A stretch of DNA of 64,000 bases, taken from contig NZ_DFBS01000035.1 in the NCBI RefSeq assembly GCF_002366715.1, positions 21,803-85,802 of the forward strand, given 5' to 3'. The DNA comes from Halomonas sp. UBA3074 (GTDB taxonomy: Bacteria; Pseudomonadota; Gammaproteobacteria; Pseudomonadales; Halomonadaceae). The translations under genes and the position numbers were made by a program. This document shows, piece by piece, positions 24,939-34,506 of the stretch; the stretch's first letter is position 1, and every line of letters begins with the position of its first letter. Below the pieces are notes generated by a model. That model saw only the letters and a list, made by a program, of their open reading frames with translations, was not told the origin of the DNA and ran no database searches.

Positions 24939-25757
24939 CTACATTTCGGGGTTAATGCGGCGATAAACAGCCGCTAGCAGGCTGTAAAGGCCAAACGCAA
25001 AAAGGCCGATAGCAACAATTGCCAGCAACCACTGGCCATAAACTTGGTTTCGTAGTGTGCTAAAGACTTCACCCGTACCACCTGCTTGGTCCGGATTAAA
25101 ATGGTACGCCGCAATTAAAAAGAGACACCCTAAAATGACAAAAACGACCCCACGGATCACTAAGCCAAAACGGCAAACGGGGTACGCCCATTTCTGCGTA
25201 TGGGCTGGCATGGCGAAATGTTTGTCGAATTTCGCTTTATAACCTTTAACCGCATGAGCGATACCGGCGCCAATCATGGCCAAGCCGACACCGCCTACCA
25301 GCCAACGTCCGAAAGGCAGTTGCATCAACCAACCTACCATGCCCTGCGAATCACCGCCGGAACCACCCGAAGAACCGCCAAACTGGAAAATAAGGCTAGC
25401 GGCAAAGAAGGCCAACACGATATGCGTAATGGCGCTGACCATTAAACCTGAACGGATGGCGATACCTTTAATGTCGGTACCATGGTGGTCAGCATCTTTA
25501 ACGGCCTGGATAGTGCGCCAAAGAGAGTAGCCCACCAAACCAATAGCGATGATGCCTAATAGTACTTTCCCAAAAGGCGCGGTAAGAACTCTTTCTAACG
25601 CCCCACGGCTACCTTCGGTTTGACCGCCTTGCCCAAACACTGCCAGCGCCGCAAGGCCGCCCACCAATACATACACAATGCCTCGGGAGGCGTATCCCAT
25701 GCGGGCTAAAACAGTAATGGCATCGCGATGGTCGGGGTTTTTCATAGAATTGGCCAT
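24939..25757 (-). CDS. DUF1206 family membrane protein
   Basis: 272 residues from the ATG at 25757 (AGGAGGACAC ribosome region); a longer frame to 25949 lacks such a site. Three repeats of a two-helix unit, each starting with an (A/C)R-x-G-xxxRG(I/V)V-like motif (ARMGYASRGIVYVLVG, then a diverged SGLMVSAITHIVLAFF, then CRFGLVIRGVVFVILG), give six transmembrane helices. A Gly/Ser-rich loop separates units two and three. Function unknown. Confidence 0.88.
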   Translation of the reverse strand: MANSMKNPDHRDAITVLARMGYASRGIVYVLVGGLAALAVFGQGGQTEGSRGALERVLTAPFGKVLLGIIAIGLVGYSLWRTIQAVKDADHHGTDIKGIAIRSGLMVSAITHIVLAFFAASLIFQFGGSSGGSGGDSQGMVGWLMQLPFGRWLVGGVGLAMIGAGIAHAVKGYKAKFDKHFAMPAHTQKWAYPVCRFGLVIRGVVFVILGCLFLIAAYHFNPDQAGGTGEVFSTLRNQVYGQWLLAIVAIGLFAFGLYSLLAAVYRRINPEM

Positions 25758-25902
25758 GGTGTCCTCCTGACGATTGGTGGCGTTGCGAATCCCTATGCAA
25801 GTGAGCTGATGCAGAGCGTATCGGCGGCCCATACTGTGCCTGTGCTGTGCTATTGTCCAGTGCCATGGGCGTAAAAGAGCCTCGGGTACAACGTGGTATG
25901 CG

Positions 25903-26823
25903 TTAGTGCCCAAACACCGACCAGCCGGTGCGCTGAACAAACATTTCAAGCGCTTGAGTGCCCAGCAAACTGTTGCCGTAAGCGTCTAACCCCGGAGACC
26001 ACACCGCGATGGCGCCGTGGCCCGGGGCGATGGCGAGTATGCCGCCACCCACGCCGCTTTTGCCGGGTAGGCCGACGCGAAAGGCGAACTCGCCAGAGGC
26101 GTCGTAGTGCCCGCACATCATCATCAATGAATTGATCCGCCTGGCCCGCTGGGAGGCCACTACGCGAATGCCGCTGGGTTTGTTGACGCCATCCGAGGCC
26201 AAAAATAGTCCCGCATGGGCGAGCTGTTCGCAGCTCATCGCGATGGCGCACTGGTGGAAATAAGTGCCTAACACTTTATCGACATCGTGGCGAAGATGGC
26301 CAAACGCTTTCATGAAGTGCGCCAGTGACGCGTTGCGATCGCGATGTGCCATTTCGGAGGCGGCCACCGCATGGTCAAAGCAGATGCTGTCGTCATCAGC
26401 GACATAGCGCACAAAGCGGAGAATTTCGCCCAGCGTCTCTTTGGGCTCATGGCCCATCATGATCGCATCTACCACCGCAATGGCACCTGCATTGATAAAG
26501 GGATTACGCGGTTTGCCACTTTCGTGTTCGAGCTGCACGATAGAGTTAAAAGGGTCGCCTGACGGTTCGCGCCCCACTTTTCGCCACAGCGAATCGCCCA
26601 TCTGGCCTAGCGCAATGGTCAGCGTAAAGACTTTTGAAATGCTCTGAATCGAGAAAGGGGTCTTGGCGCAACCCGCTGAGTATTTCTTGCCATCGACGGT
26701 GGCTAGCGAAATGGCAAACTGCTTGGGATCCACGTGTCCGAGTTCGGGTATATAGTCGGCGACTTTGCCACGCTCTTCGGCGTTTGCCATGGTGTTCGCA
26801 ATGTCATTGATTAAATCTTGCAT
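25903..26823 (-). CDS. glsA: Glutaminase A
   Basis: Hydrolyses glutamine to glutamate and ammonia; a serine-dependent beta-lactamase-like fold. 306 residues from the ATG at 26823. The catalytic SISK is in FSIQSISKVF (about residues 57-66). NPFINAGAIA, the YFHQCAIAM region and VGGGILAIAPG all fit the family. Glutamate production would suit a halophile, but no regulatory link is visible. Confidence 0.94.
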   Translation of the reverse strand: MQDLINDIANTMANAEERGKVADYIPELGHVDPKQFAISLATVDGKKYSAGCAKTPFSIQSISKVFTLTIALGQMGDSLWRKVGREPSGDPFNSIVQLEHESGKPRNPFINAGAIAVVDAIMMGHEPKETLGEILRFVRYVADDDSICFDHAVAASEMAHRDRNASLAHFMKAFGHLRHDVDKVLGTYFHQCAIAMSCEQLAHAGLFLASDGVNKPSGIRVVASQRARRINSLMMMCGHYDASGEFAFRVGLPGKSGVGGGILAIAPGHGAIAVWSPGLDAYGNSLLGTQALEMFVQRTGWSVFGH

Positions 26824-27050
26824 AGGCTTGCCGTTTATCGTCGATGGAGGCGGGGCCACACCCTAGCGGAAAATAGACGGCGTGTCTTTTTGCAGAGGCG
26901 ATTTAATCAGGTTAAAACAGCTAGCATCAGTTCACTAGGCATTGCGCAAGATTCGGGTCGGCAATGATGCCTAAAGTGCTTAGGCTAATGACTTGGGCTG
27001 ATGAATAGCCCCTTCCGCTAGCCTCCCACTTGGCGCTAAGAGAGAGAATA

Positions 27051-27944
27051 ATGAACGATTATGAGCGCATCGAAAAAGCCATGGCCTTTATGGTCGGCCA
27101 GGCGGCCGAGCAGCCTACGTTAGAAAAGGTAGCGGCCCACGTTCATTTGAGTGCCTTTCATTTCCAACGGCTTTTCGCTCGTTATATGGGCATTAGTCCC
27201 AAGCGGTTTTTGCAAGTGCTGACGTTAGAGCGAGGCAAGCAGTTAATGCACGCTTCCGTCTCGTTGCTGGATATTGCCCATAGCGTAGGGCTTAGCGGTG
27301 GCTCGCGGCTTTATGATCACTTTGTGCAGTTAGAGGCTGTCACGCCCGGTGAGTATAAGCGCCATGGCGAAGGGGTAAACATCCAATACGCCGTTCACGA
27401 AACGCCGTTGGGTCGTATGTTCGTGGCGGCAACGCCGCGTGGAATCTGCCGCATGGGCTTTGTCGATTCCACCAGTTCAGAAACCTTGCAGGAACGGCTT
27501 GCCAAGGAGTGGCCGCGCAGCACGTTGCTGTATGCGCCTGAGGCCACTCGTTACGCGGTAGAGGCGTTGTTTGCAAAGCCTGCGGTAGGGGCGCCCGCGT
27601 TGTCTTTGCATGTGACGGGGACTAACTTTCAAATTGCGGTATGGCGGGCGCTGTTAACGATTCCAGAAGGTCAGCTGGCGAGCTACGCTCATATTGCGAG
27701 GGCCTTGGGCGCGCCAAAATCCTCTCGGGCGGTTGGTAATGCTGTCGGCGCTAACCCGATTGCGCTGTGGATTCCCTGCCACCGGGTGATTCAGCAAAGC
27801 GGCGCATTGGGGGGATATCGGTGGGGCGTCGAGAAAAAGCAGATGGTGCAGGCCTGGGAGCTGGCCCAACGGGGTGCTGCGACGTCAGAGAATGCTACCA
27901 CCTTAGAGGGTGCTACAGCGACAAAGAAAGGGCTCGCTCATTAA
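27051..27944 (+). CDS. Ada-like AraC regulator fused to O6-methylguanine-DNA methyltransferase
   Basis: 297 residues from the ATG at 27051 (GAGAGA ribosome site). An N-terminal AraC HTH (about 5-100, with TLEKVAAHVHLSAFHFQRLF) is followed by an MGMT domain (about 105-275) with the acceptor cysteine in IPCHRV near residue 245 and a helix RAVGNAVGANPI. The N-terminal methylphosphotriester zinc domain of classical Ada is absent, as in many shorter homologues. The C-terminal tail is Ala/Thr-rich. Confidence 0.9.
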   Translation: MNDYERIEKAMAFMVGQAAEQPTLEKVAAHVHLSAFHFQRLFARYMGISPKRFLQVLTLERGKQLMHASVSLLDIAHSVGLSGGSRLYDHFVQLEAVTPGEYKRHGEGVNIQYAVHETPLGRMFVAATPRGICRMGFVDSTSSETLQERLAKEWPRSTLLYAPEATRYAVEALFAKPAVGAPALSLHVTGTNFQIAVWRALLTIPEGQLASYAHIARALGAPKSSRAVGNAVGANPIALWIPCHRVIQQSGALGGYRWGVEKKQMVQAWELAQRGAATSENATTLEGATATKKGLAH

Positions 27945-27974
27945 CGCCATAACGTAGTGAACAAGGAGGTTTTT

Positions 27975-28487
27975 ATGCACATTGAGGCCATTCAAGCGGA
28001 TATTACTCACCTACAAGTCGATGCCATCGTTAACGCTGCCAACACCTCATTACTCGGCGGTGGTGGTGTCGATGGTGCCATTCATCGCGCCGCAGGGCCT
28101 GAGCTGCTGACGGCGTGTCGGCGATTGGGCGGCTGTGCAACGGGGAGTGCCAAGCTAACGGAAGGTTTCAAGTTGCCAGCCCGCTACGTGATCCATACGG
28201 TGGGCCCGGTTTGGCACGGAGGGGGCCGAGATGAGGAGGCGCTGCTGGCCTCCTGTTATCGGCAGTCGTTAGCGTTAGCCGCTAGCGTCAATGCTGGCAC
28301 AGTGGCTTTCCCGAGCATTAGCACCGGTGTGTACCGTTTTCCCATTGATCAAGCCGCGGCGATAGCCGTCTCTACGGTTAAAGCGGAGTTGAGTAAGCAC
28401 ACCAGCGTTGAGTCGGTCACTTTCTGCTGTTTTTCGGCTGATGATTTGGCGGTTTATCAAGCGTGCCTTAGTCAATCAACCCATTAG
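27975..28487 (+). CDS. Macrodomain O-acetyl-ADP-ribose deacetylase (YmdB-like)
   Basis: 170 residues from the ATG at 27975 with a strong AAGGAGG site. The macrodomain signature: ADITHLQVDAIVNAANTSLL, GGGGVDGAIHRAAG at about 31-44, and ISTGVYRFP near 120. Removes ADP-ribose-linked acetyl groups or ADP-ribosyl marks. Its 3' end overlaps the convergent phosphodiesterase gene by 20 bases. Confidence 0.92.
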   Translation: MHIEAIQADITHLQVDAIVNAANTSLLGGGGVDGAIHRAAGPELLTACRRLGGCATGSAKLTEGFKLPARYVIHTVGPVWHGGGRDEEALLASCYRQSLALAASVNAGTVAFPSISTGVYRFPIDQAAAIAVSTVKAELSKHTSVESVTFCCFSADDLAVYQACLSQSTH

Positions 28488-29352
28488 CATCGTAAAAAGG
28501 GAAAGGGCCGGGGTACTCTTCGATAAACCCTTGGTGAGTGATCATGCCATTCGCCTTCGACCACTGATGCAACAAATAGCCGGGTGGCTCAAGTTGAAAG
28601 CGGGAGGGGCCGTCCGGGGTTAAATCCAGGCTCACCTGATGGGAAACGCCAGGGCAGCTAATCGCTAATGTATTCGCAAAGCGCGCTTGAACCGAGCGGT
28701 GCAGGTGGCCGCAGAGTACGCGCTCTACCTGTGCGTGTTGGCTTATTACCTCAGCGAAAGCGTTTGGATTTAGCAGCGGCTGGCGATCCATATGGTCGAT
28801 ACCGCTAATAAACGGATGGTGATGCACCATTACCAGGGTCGGTTGGGCGGGCTGTTCTGCAAGTGTGGTGTCCAGCCACTGCAAGCTCTCATCACTTAGC
28901 ACGCCATGGGGTTTGCCTGGCACCGATGAATCAAGCCCGACGAGGCGTACGGGGAAGTCATTAACGACCCACTGCAGATAATCGTGGTGTTGAAACAGAT
29001 AGGGATGATCCGGAAAGGCTGCGCGCAGATGCTGTCGGTCATCGTGGTTGCCGGGAATCAGGTACACAGGAAGCGTTAGCTCCGCCAGAATTTCTCTAAA
29101 AGTGGCGTACTCTTCGGGATGGCCGAAATCGACCAGGTCACCGCTTATCAGCACCAAGTCTGGCCGGGGAGCTAGCTGGTTGAGCGTGCTAATCGCTTGG
29201 CGCAGTGCATTGGCAGTATCCACCTGGCGGTAGGAGAGCTTACCGCCAGCCTTAATGTGCGGGTCGCTAATTTGGGCGATTAGGCATTGTTGGCCGTTCA
29301 TACCTTGCTGGTCATGAGACGATGTTGAGGCGTTCCCAGTGTGTTCAGCCAT
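28468..29352 (-). CDS. GpdQ-like cyclic/glycerol phosphodiesterase
   Basis: 294 residues of the calcineurin-like metallophosphoesterase family. Metal ligands are in ISDPH (about 28-32), SGDLVDFGHPEEY, PGNHDD, VHHHPF and CGHLHRS. The overall pattern (LPVYLIPGNHDD, the PGVSHQV block and a C-terminal PGP segment) is closest to glycerophosphodiesterase GpdQ and to CpdA. It is the last gene of an ABC transporter operon, overlapping the ATPase gene by eight bases, which suggests it cleaves the imported compound. The start may instead be an internal ATG near 29301. Confidence 0.85.
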   Translation of the reverse strand: MAEHTGNASTSSHDQQGMNGQQCLIAQISDPHIKAGGKLSYRQVDTANALRQAISTLNQLAPRPDLVLISGDLVDFGHPEEYATFREILAELTLPVYLIPGNHDDRQHLRAAFPDHPYLFQHHDYLQWVVNDFPVRLVGLDSSVPGKPHGVLSDESLQWLDTTLAEQPAQPTLVMVHHHPFISGIDHMDRQPLLNPNAFAEVISQHAQVERVLCGHLHRSVQARFANTLAISCPGVSHQVSLDLTPDGPSRFQLEPPGYLLHQWSKANGMITHQGFIEEYPGPFPFYDANGLID

Positions 29353-30427
29353 TGGCCAGTTCCTTAGTTGTGTCAGTTGTATTCGTTTTCTCTGGGTGGA
29401 ATAGCACGCTTGAGGGCAGGTTCAAGCCGATGTGAGTCCCGTTTGGCCAGCGCTGCCGGCAGGGCGCTTCAATTTGTAGCGGTGAAGCTCCTCCTGTATC
29501 CACCAGCAGCCGCTGGGACTGGCCTAGAAATATACTCTGTACCACCTTGCCCTTTATATCGGCTTGGCTAAGCGGTACTACCTGAATATCTTCAGGTCGG
29601 CAGTAAACCGTTGAGACCCCCTGCAAGTGGGTAGCAACAAGTTCTCCCCCATGCACGATTAACCCTCCGTCGGCTTGCATGCCGATAACTTCCAGGCAGT
29701 TAACCGCACCGATAAAATCGGCGACAAAGGCGTTGGCCGGTTGATGGTAAATTTCTTGCGGCGTGCCCAGCTGGGCAATGCGGCCAGCTTGCATCACCGC
29801 GATGCGGTCACCCAAGGCCATGGCCTCGTCTTGATCATGGGTAACGTAAACCGCAGTGGTACCTAGTTCTCGAAGCAGTTGGCCAATTTCAATTCTCAGG
29901 CGGTCGCGTAGTTTGGCGTCCAGGGCAGCCAGCGGCTCATCAAACAGCAGCACCTTGGGTAGCACGGCAATGGCGCGGGCGAGAGCGACGCGCTGCTTTT
30001 GCCCGCCGGAGAGAGCGTCGATCCGCCGCTCGCCAAAGCCTTTCAAATCGACCATGCGCATGACTTCGTCAAGCCGATGGGCGATCTCGGCACGCGGCAG
30101 GCGCTGTATTTTTAATCCATAGGCGATGTTGTCGGCAACGCTCATGTTGGGAAATAGCGCGTAGTTTTGAAACACCATTCCCACGTCGCGCTTCTCAATC
30201 GGTAGGGCGGTAACATCGCGCTCGCCAAACAGCACTTGCCCGCCGTTGTCGGGGCTTTCCAAGCCGCTAATAATGCGTAGTGTCGTTGTTTTGCCGCAGC
30301 CGGAAGGGCCCAGTAGCACTAGCGTTTCGCCCGCGTTGACGTGCAGATCCAGCGGCTGCAGAGCAGTGTTGCCGCCAGCGAAGGTGCGGCTGCAATGGTT
30401 AAGGGTAATGCTGACAGATGAACGCAT
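29345..30427 (-). CDS. ABC transporter ATP-binding protein (Fe3+/spermidine/phosphonate type)
   Basis: 360 residues. Walker A GPSGCGKTT (about 39-47), Q-loop VFQNYALFPNM, signature LSGGQKQRVALARA, Walker B LLFDEPLAALD, H-loop THDQDEAM, and a C-terminal TOBE-like domain. Energises the permease pair encoded upstream. The class covers polyamine, iron and 2-aminoethylphosphonate importers. Confidence 0.9.
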   Translation of the reverse strand: MRSSVSITLNHCSRTFAGGNTALQPLDLHVNAGETLVLLGPSGCGKTTTLRIISGLESPDNGGQVLFGERDVTALPIEKRDVGMVFQNYALFPNMSVADNIAYGLKIQRLPRAEIAHRLDEVMRMVDLKGFGERRIDALSGGQKQRVALARAIAVLPKVLLFDEPLAALDAKLRDRLRIEIGQLLRELGTTAVYVTHDQDEAMALGDRIAVMQAGRIAQLGTPQEIYHQPANAFVADFIGAVNCLEVIGMQADGGLIVHGGELVATHLQGVSTVYCRPEDIQVVPLSQADIKGKVVQSIFLGQSQRLLVDTGGASPLQIEAPCRQRWPNGTHIGLNLPSSVLFHPEKTNTTDTTKELANG

Positions 30428-30485
30428 AGTAAGTACTCGAATAAAGCAATCAGATGACTTTAAAGGTGGATGACAACTCGATTGC

Positions 30486-31274
30486 TCAGTGGTGCTGCTG
30501 GGTGAGTTTTCCTGCCCACTGAATCGCCACCAGCAGCGGCACCACCATGACCAAAAATATCAGTGTGTAGGCCGAGCCAATTTCCAAGCGCATTGAGGCG
30601 TAACTGTCGGCCAAGCCGACCGGGAGTGTCTTGGTCAAAGGCGTATGCAGCATCCAGGTAATGTTGAATTCGCCGATGGAGAGGGTGACCACCATCAGGG
30701 CGCCCGCCAAAATCCCGCTCATGCAGTTGGGGATGACCACGCCGAAAAAGCGCTGCCTGAAACCGGCGCCTAAGCTGGCAGCCGCTTCTTCGAGTTGGGG
30801 AAGTTTGGCGGTCTGCATCACGGAAAGCACCGCACGCACCATAAAGGGCAGCGTAAACAGCACATGGCCAATCAGAATAAACAGCCAGCTACCGCGAAAT
30901 TCGCGATAGCTGCCGTAGGCGAGTAACAGCGCAAGCGCCGTGGCTAGCCCGGGGACGGCTACCGGTAGAAGCAGGAGTTCTTCAATTGCATTGGCCCAGC
31001 GGCGACGGCTGCGTAACAACCCATAAGCAGCCGGTACGCCAATCACGATAGTGACCAATAAACAGGCGAGTGCCAGTTTGATGGAGAGCCAAATGGTATC
31101 GGCGTAGAGCTGCCACACTTCATTTACCCAGCGCAGCGTTAGGCCGCTCTGTAGGCCCACAAAGTAGTTCTCGGTCAACCCCGCGATAACCGACATGGCG
31201 ACGGGCACGATCATGAACAAGCACACCACTAGGGTGAAGCCCAATTGCAGTGTAAAGCGTAAGCGAGATTTCAT
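30486..31274 (-). CDS. ABC transporter permease (second subunit)
   Basis: 262 residues with six hydrophobic helices and the BPD permease coupling motif EEAAASLGAGFRQRFFGVVI near residue 175. Its start overlaps the other permease gene by four bases. Confidence 0.9.
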   Translation of the reverse strand: MKSRLRFTLQLGFTLVVCLFMIVPVAMSVIAGLTENYFVGLQSGLTLRWVNEVWQLYADTIWLSIKLALACLLVTIVIGVPAAYGLLRSRRRWANAIEELLLLPVAVPGLATALALLLAYGSYREFRGSWLFILIGHVLFTLPFMVRAVLSVMQTAKLPQLEEAAASLGAGFRQRFFGVVIPNCMSGILAGALMVVTLSIGEFNITWMLHTPLTKTLPVGLADSYASMRLEIGSAYTLIFLVMVVPLLVAIQWAGKLTQQHH

Positions 31275-32167
31275 GCCGAAGCCCCCAAATTGCCGCCTGC
31301 CAGCCTGCGGGCAAGGCTCAATGCCATCCAGGTGATCACGCCCAGTACCACTGAAAGCGCGGCTGCCATGGCGAAATTGGCGTAGTTGGTGAATTCACCG
31401 TAGATATTGAGCGGTAAAATGCTCAATCGCGTGCCTAGGGTAAACGCCGTACCAAATGCGCCCATGCTGGTCGCAAAGCAGATGGCGCCGGTAGAGAGCA
31501 GGGCGGGCGCAATGCCAGGCACGATAACGTCTTTAGTGACTTGCCAAGTGTTTGCCCCTAGCGAGCGGGCGGCTTCCTCCAGGCTTTGGTCAAGATTGTC
31601 GCAGGCGGCCATGACGGTGGTGATCACACGAGGAATCGAAAAGTACAGATAGCCAATAAATAGCCCGGCCAGCGAGTAAGCGAACATCCAGCGTTCGCCA
31701 AATAGCCACAGGCTGGTCTGTGCGAGCGCGCCTTGGCGGCCGCCCAGCATAATCACTAGAAAACCCACCACCACGCCTGGAAAGGCCAGTGGAAAAGTGA
31801 GAATCGCCGCCAACACTGCTTTGCCGAAAAATCGCTGGCGGGCTAGAAAAAAGCCAACCGTGCCGGCAATGGCCACCGCCGTGATAGAGACAACAAGCGA
31901 GATGCCCACGGTAGTGACCAGACTGATCAAGTACTGACGATGGGTGAGAATGGATAAATACGCGCTGATGCCGCTACTTCGATCGGCCTCGGCGCCCATC
32001 ACTATCAGGCGTGAAAAGGGCAGTAACCAGAAAGCGCAGAAGATCACCAACGCCGGTAGCAAGGCGAGCAGAGCGATTAGATGTTTACGCGCTGCAACGT
32101 TGTTGATCGCCGATGGGCGGCTAACGTAAGAAGCAGCCCCGGAGGGCTGCTTGGATGCCGCTGTCAT
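31271..32167 (-). CDS. ABC transporter permease (first subunit)
   Basis: 298 residues with about six transmembrane helices and the coupling loop EEAARSLGANTWQVTKDVIV near residue 190. Pairs with the 30486-31274 permease. It follows the binding-protein gene after two bases. Confidence 0.9.
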   Translation of the reverse strand: MTAASKQPSGAASYVSRPSAINNVAARKHLIALLALLPALVIFCAFWLLPFSRLIVMGAEADRSSGISAYLSILTHRQYLISLVTTVGISLVVSITAVAIAGTVGFFLARQRFFGKAVLAAILTFPLAFPGVVVGFLVIMLGGRQGALAQTSLWLFGERWMFAYSLAGLFIGYLYFSIPRVITTVMAACDNLDQSLEEAARSLGANTWQVTKDVIVPGIAPALLSTGAICFATSMGAFGTAFTLGTRLSILPLNIYGEFTNYANFAMAAALSVVLGVITWMALSLARRLAGGNLGASA

Positions 32168-32169
32168 GA

Positions 32170-33186
32170 TTACTGCACCTCCGATAAATACCGCTCAGAG
32201 AAGCTGCGTTGGGCAGCCGCCATGGCGGAGTAATCGACGGCTTCTGCACGGGCATAATCGCTGTCCGGCAGGAAGACTTCGCGTGCTTCTGCAGAGATGG
32301 CGCTTTCGCGCACGGGGCGTAAATAGGCGTCTGCCCATACCGCCTGGCCTTGGTCAGAGAGGACAAAGTCGAGCACTTGCTGGCCGTTCCCGGGGTTCGG
32401 GCCATCTTTTACCAGGCTCATCACATAAGGCACGACCACGCTACCCTCTTCAGGAATCACGAACTCAACATTGGCACCATCGCTATGGCGGGCACGGTAA
32501 GCGTTGAAGTCGTAATCAAGCAGGATAGGGATCTCGCCGGAAAGCACCCGCGCGTAGCTGGTTTGCTTCGGCACGATAGGGTCGTTCGCGGCAAGTTCGT
32601 TGAAGTAGTCGATGGCTGGGGTGAAGTCGTTAAGATCGCCACCCATTGCTAAGTTAACGGCGACCGCACCCACGTAGCCGACAAAGGCGCTAGCGGGGTC
32701 AAGGTAACCCACCATGCCCTGGTACTCAGGTTTCAGCAGGTCTTCCCAAGAGGTGGGCACCGGCGCACCATCCAAGGCATCGACGTTAACCATAAAACCG
32801 AGCGTGCCAGAATGAATGGCGAACCAGTTGCCTTCGGGGTCTTTCAGGCCTTCAGGAATCTCATCCCAGTGTTGGGGTTGATATGGCGCCACAACATCCT
32901 CTTCCATGGCCTGAATGCCGAAGGTCACACCGTAATAAACAACATCCGCCACCGGGCTGCCCGCTTCGGCCACCAGTTGAGCTAAAGACTGGCCGGAGTT
33001 CTTATTGTCTTGGGGCACGCGAATGCCGGTTTCCTGTTCAATCAATCGCAGCTGTGTGCCCCAATCGGCCCATTCCGGTGGGCAGTTGTAGCAGATGGCG
33101 TTGTCGCTTGATTGCGCAAATGCGCTTCCCGATGCGCTAATCACCGCCGTGGCCAATACCGCTTGATAAAGACGCTTGAGATTCAT
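32170..33186 (-). CDS. Periplasmic substrate-binding protein (family 1 / polyamine-Fe type)
   Basis: 338 residues with a signal peptide ending near residue 25 (AFA/QS). Features of class II binding proteins: VADVVYYGVTFGIQAME, then NWFAIHSGTLGFMVNVDAL, and LLDYDFNAYRARHSDGANVE. A pair of cysteines (CYNCPP) near the mature N-terminus is unusual. The ligand is not readable; the downstream GpdQ-like enzyme favours a phosphodiester or phosphonate. Confidence 0.87.
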   Translation of the reverse strand: MNLKRLYQAVLATAVISASGSAFAQSSDNAICYNCPPEWADWGTQLRLIEQETGIRVPQDNKNSGQSLAQLVAEAGSPVADVVYYGVTFGIQAMEEDVVAPYQPQHWDEIPEGLKDPEGNWFAIHSGTLGFMVNVDALDGAPVPTSWEDLLKPEYQGMVGYLDPASAFVGYVGAVAVNLAMGGDLNDFTPAIDYFNELAANDPIVPKQTSYARVLSGEIPILLDYDFNAYRARHSDGANVEFVIPEEGSVVVPYVMSLVKDGPNPGNGQQVLDFVLSDQGQAVWADAYLRPVRESAISAEAREVFLPDSDYARAEAVDYSAMAAAQRSFSERYLSEVQ

Positions 33187-33197
33187 GACGTACTCCT

Positions 33198-34220
33198 CTA
33201 TGAAGTGCCTAACATGGACTTACGGGATGTCGGGATTCCGACACTTTCGCCCTGACGCAATGCGTGGGGCAGGGGAGCAGGCCTACAGCTCTCTCCCCGA
33301 ATTTTGGCTAACAAGGTGTGCACCGCGGCTCGCCCAATCTCGCGGCGCGGCTGCTCAATAGTGCATAAAGACGGATAGAGGTGTTTGCCCAAGGCAATCC
33401 CATCAAAGCCCATGACGGAAAGATCTTCCGGCACCTTAAAACCGGCCCGCTGCAATTCGCCCATCAGGCTGATGGCGAGCAAATCATTGGTACAGAGCAC
33501 GCCCGTGAGCGCATCAGTGCCTTGTAACTGGGGTGCCAGGCTGGTCAGGTCTGCCTGGGTATGGCGTTCCATTTCAATGACGGGGCGAGGCTTGAAGCCC
33601 GCGTCATGCATGGCATGGCAATAACCCGCATAGCGCTGTTTGGCACGGTCTGACTGCAATAAAGGGCCCGCCACCATGCCGATTCGCTCATGGCCTAAGG
33701 CAAGTAAGTGCCGGGTGGCGTCAGCGCCTGCGGTGTAATTATCGACCCCGATTGAAGCGAAGCCGCTCTGGCCAGGGGGGTTGTAGACCAGCAGGCAGGG
33801 CGTGGTTTCCAGGCGCAGCTTTTCTAGCACGGCACTATTGCCCGCATCGGCGACGGTGAGCACCAGGCCATCGACACGTTGACGGAGCATCTCTTCGACA
33901 ATCTCGCTTTCGCGACTGGCAGCGTATTCACTGGTCGTTACCAGCAATGAATAGCCGTTAGCGCGAGCAGCCACTTCCATGGCTTGTAGCTGTTCGGCAA
34001 ATACCGGGTTATCGAGACTGGGCACCATCACGCCAATCATTTGCGTGGCCTGTGAACGCAACTGCTGGGCCACTTTGTTGGGCCTGAAGGCTAGCTGTTG
34101 GGCCGCGCTAAAGATTTTTTCGCGGGTAGCTGGCCGCACCAAGTCGGGGCTTGAAAAAGCGCGTGCTGCGGTTGCCCTAGAAACGCCTGCAAGCTTTGCC
34201 ACACTGAGTAAATCTGCCAT
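33198..34220 (-). CDS. LacI family transcriptional regulator
   Basis: 340 residues. The N-terminal HTH is SVAKLAGVSRATAARAFSSP (about 6-25), then a periplasmic-binding-like effector domain (MIGVMVPSLDNPVFAEQLQA; GFASIGVDNYTAGADATRHL). First gene of the minus-strand operon, 11 bases before the binding-protein gene. A perfect palindrome just upstream of its start is its likely operator. Confidence 0.92.
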   Translation of the reverse strand: MADLLSVAKLAGVSRATAARAFSSPDLVRPATREKIFSAAQQLAFRPNKVAQQLRSQATQMIGVMVPSLDNPVFAEQLQAMEVAARANGYSLLVTTSEYAASRESEIVEEMLRQRVDGLVLTVADAGNSAVLEKLRLETTPCLLVYNPPGQSGFASIGVDNYTAGADATRHLLALGHERIGMVAGPLLQSDRAKQRYAGYCHAMHDAGFKPRPVIEMERHTQADLTSLAPQLQGTDALTGVLCTNDLLAISLMGELQRAGFKVPEDLSVMGFDGIALGKHLYPSLCTIEQPRREIGRAAVHTLLAKIRGESCRPAPLPHALRQGESVGIPTSRKSMLGTS

Positions 34221-34242
34221 TCAACTGCCCCAATAAAATTGC

Positions 34243-34260
34243 AATGAGATCGATCTCATT
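34243..34260. promoter_or_regulatory. LacI-type operator
   Basis: AATGAGATCGATCTCATT is a perfect 18-base palindrome with the central CG typical of LacI-family operators. It starts 23 bases before the LacI gene's start codon, so it would control the whole six-gene operon by autoregulation. Confidence 0.85.
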
Positions 34261-34506
34261 TATTGGCAGTCAGCCTAAAGAGGGCGTGTGACGAATTGAT
34301 GGCGATAAAAAGTATTTTTGAAGTTATTGGTGTGACAGTCCGAAGCTAAAGGTGCCCATGTCGCTTGTGCGCTTTAAATGGATGGCTATTGGCACGCTGA
34401 AAAGAGGGTTAACCTTCGCTGGATTCCTGAGTGTTGATCGTTGTGGATTGCGCCATTGAGCGCCCTTCTTTAAAGTCTTGGCTCTATTTATTCGGGCGAG
34501 GTGCTT

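Noticed and set aside
34261..34506. Possible cobalamin riboswitch before cobQ
   Set aside because: None of the conserved blocks (GGTG..GGGAA, CCGCAACGG, B12 box) occurs in these bases.
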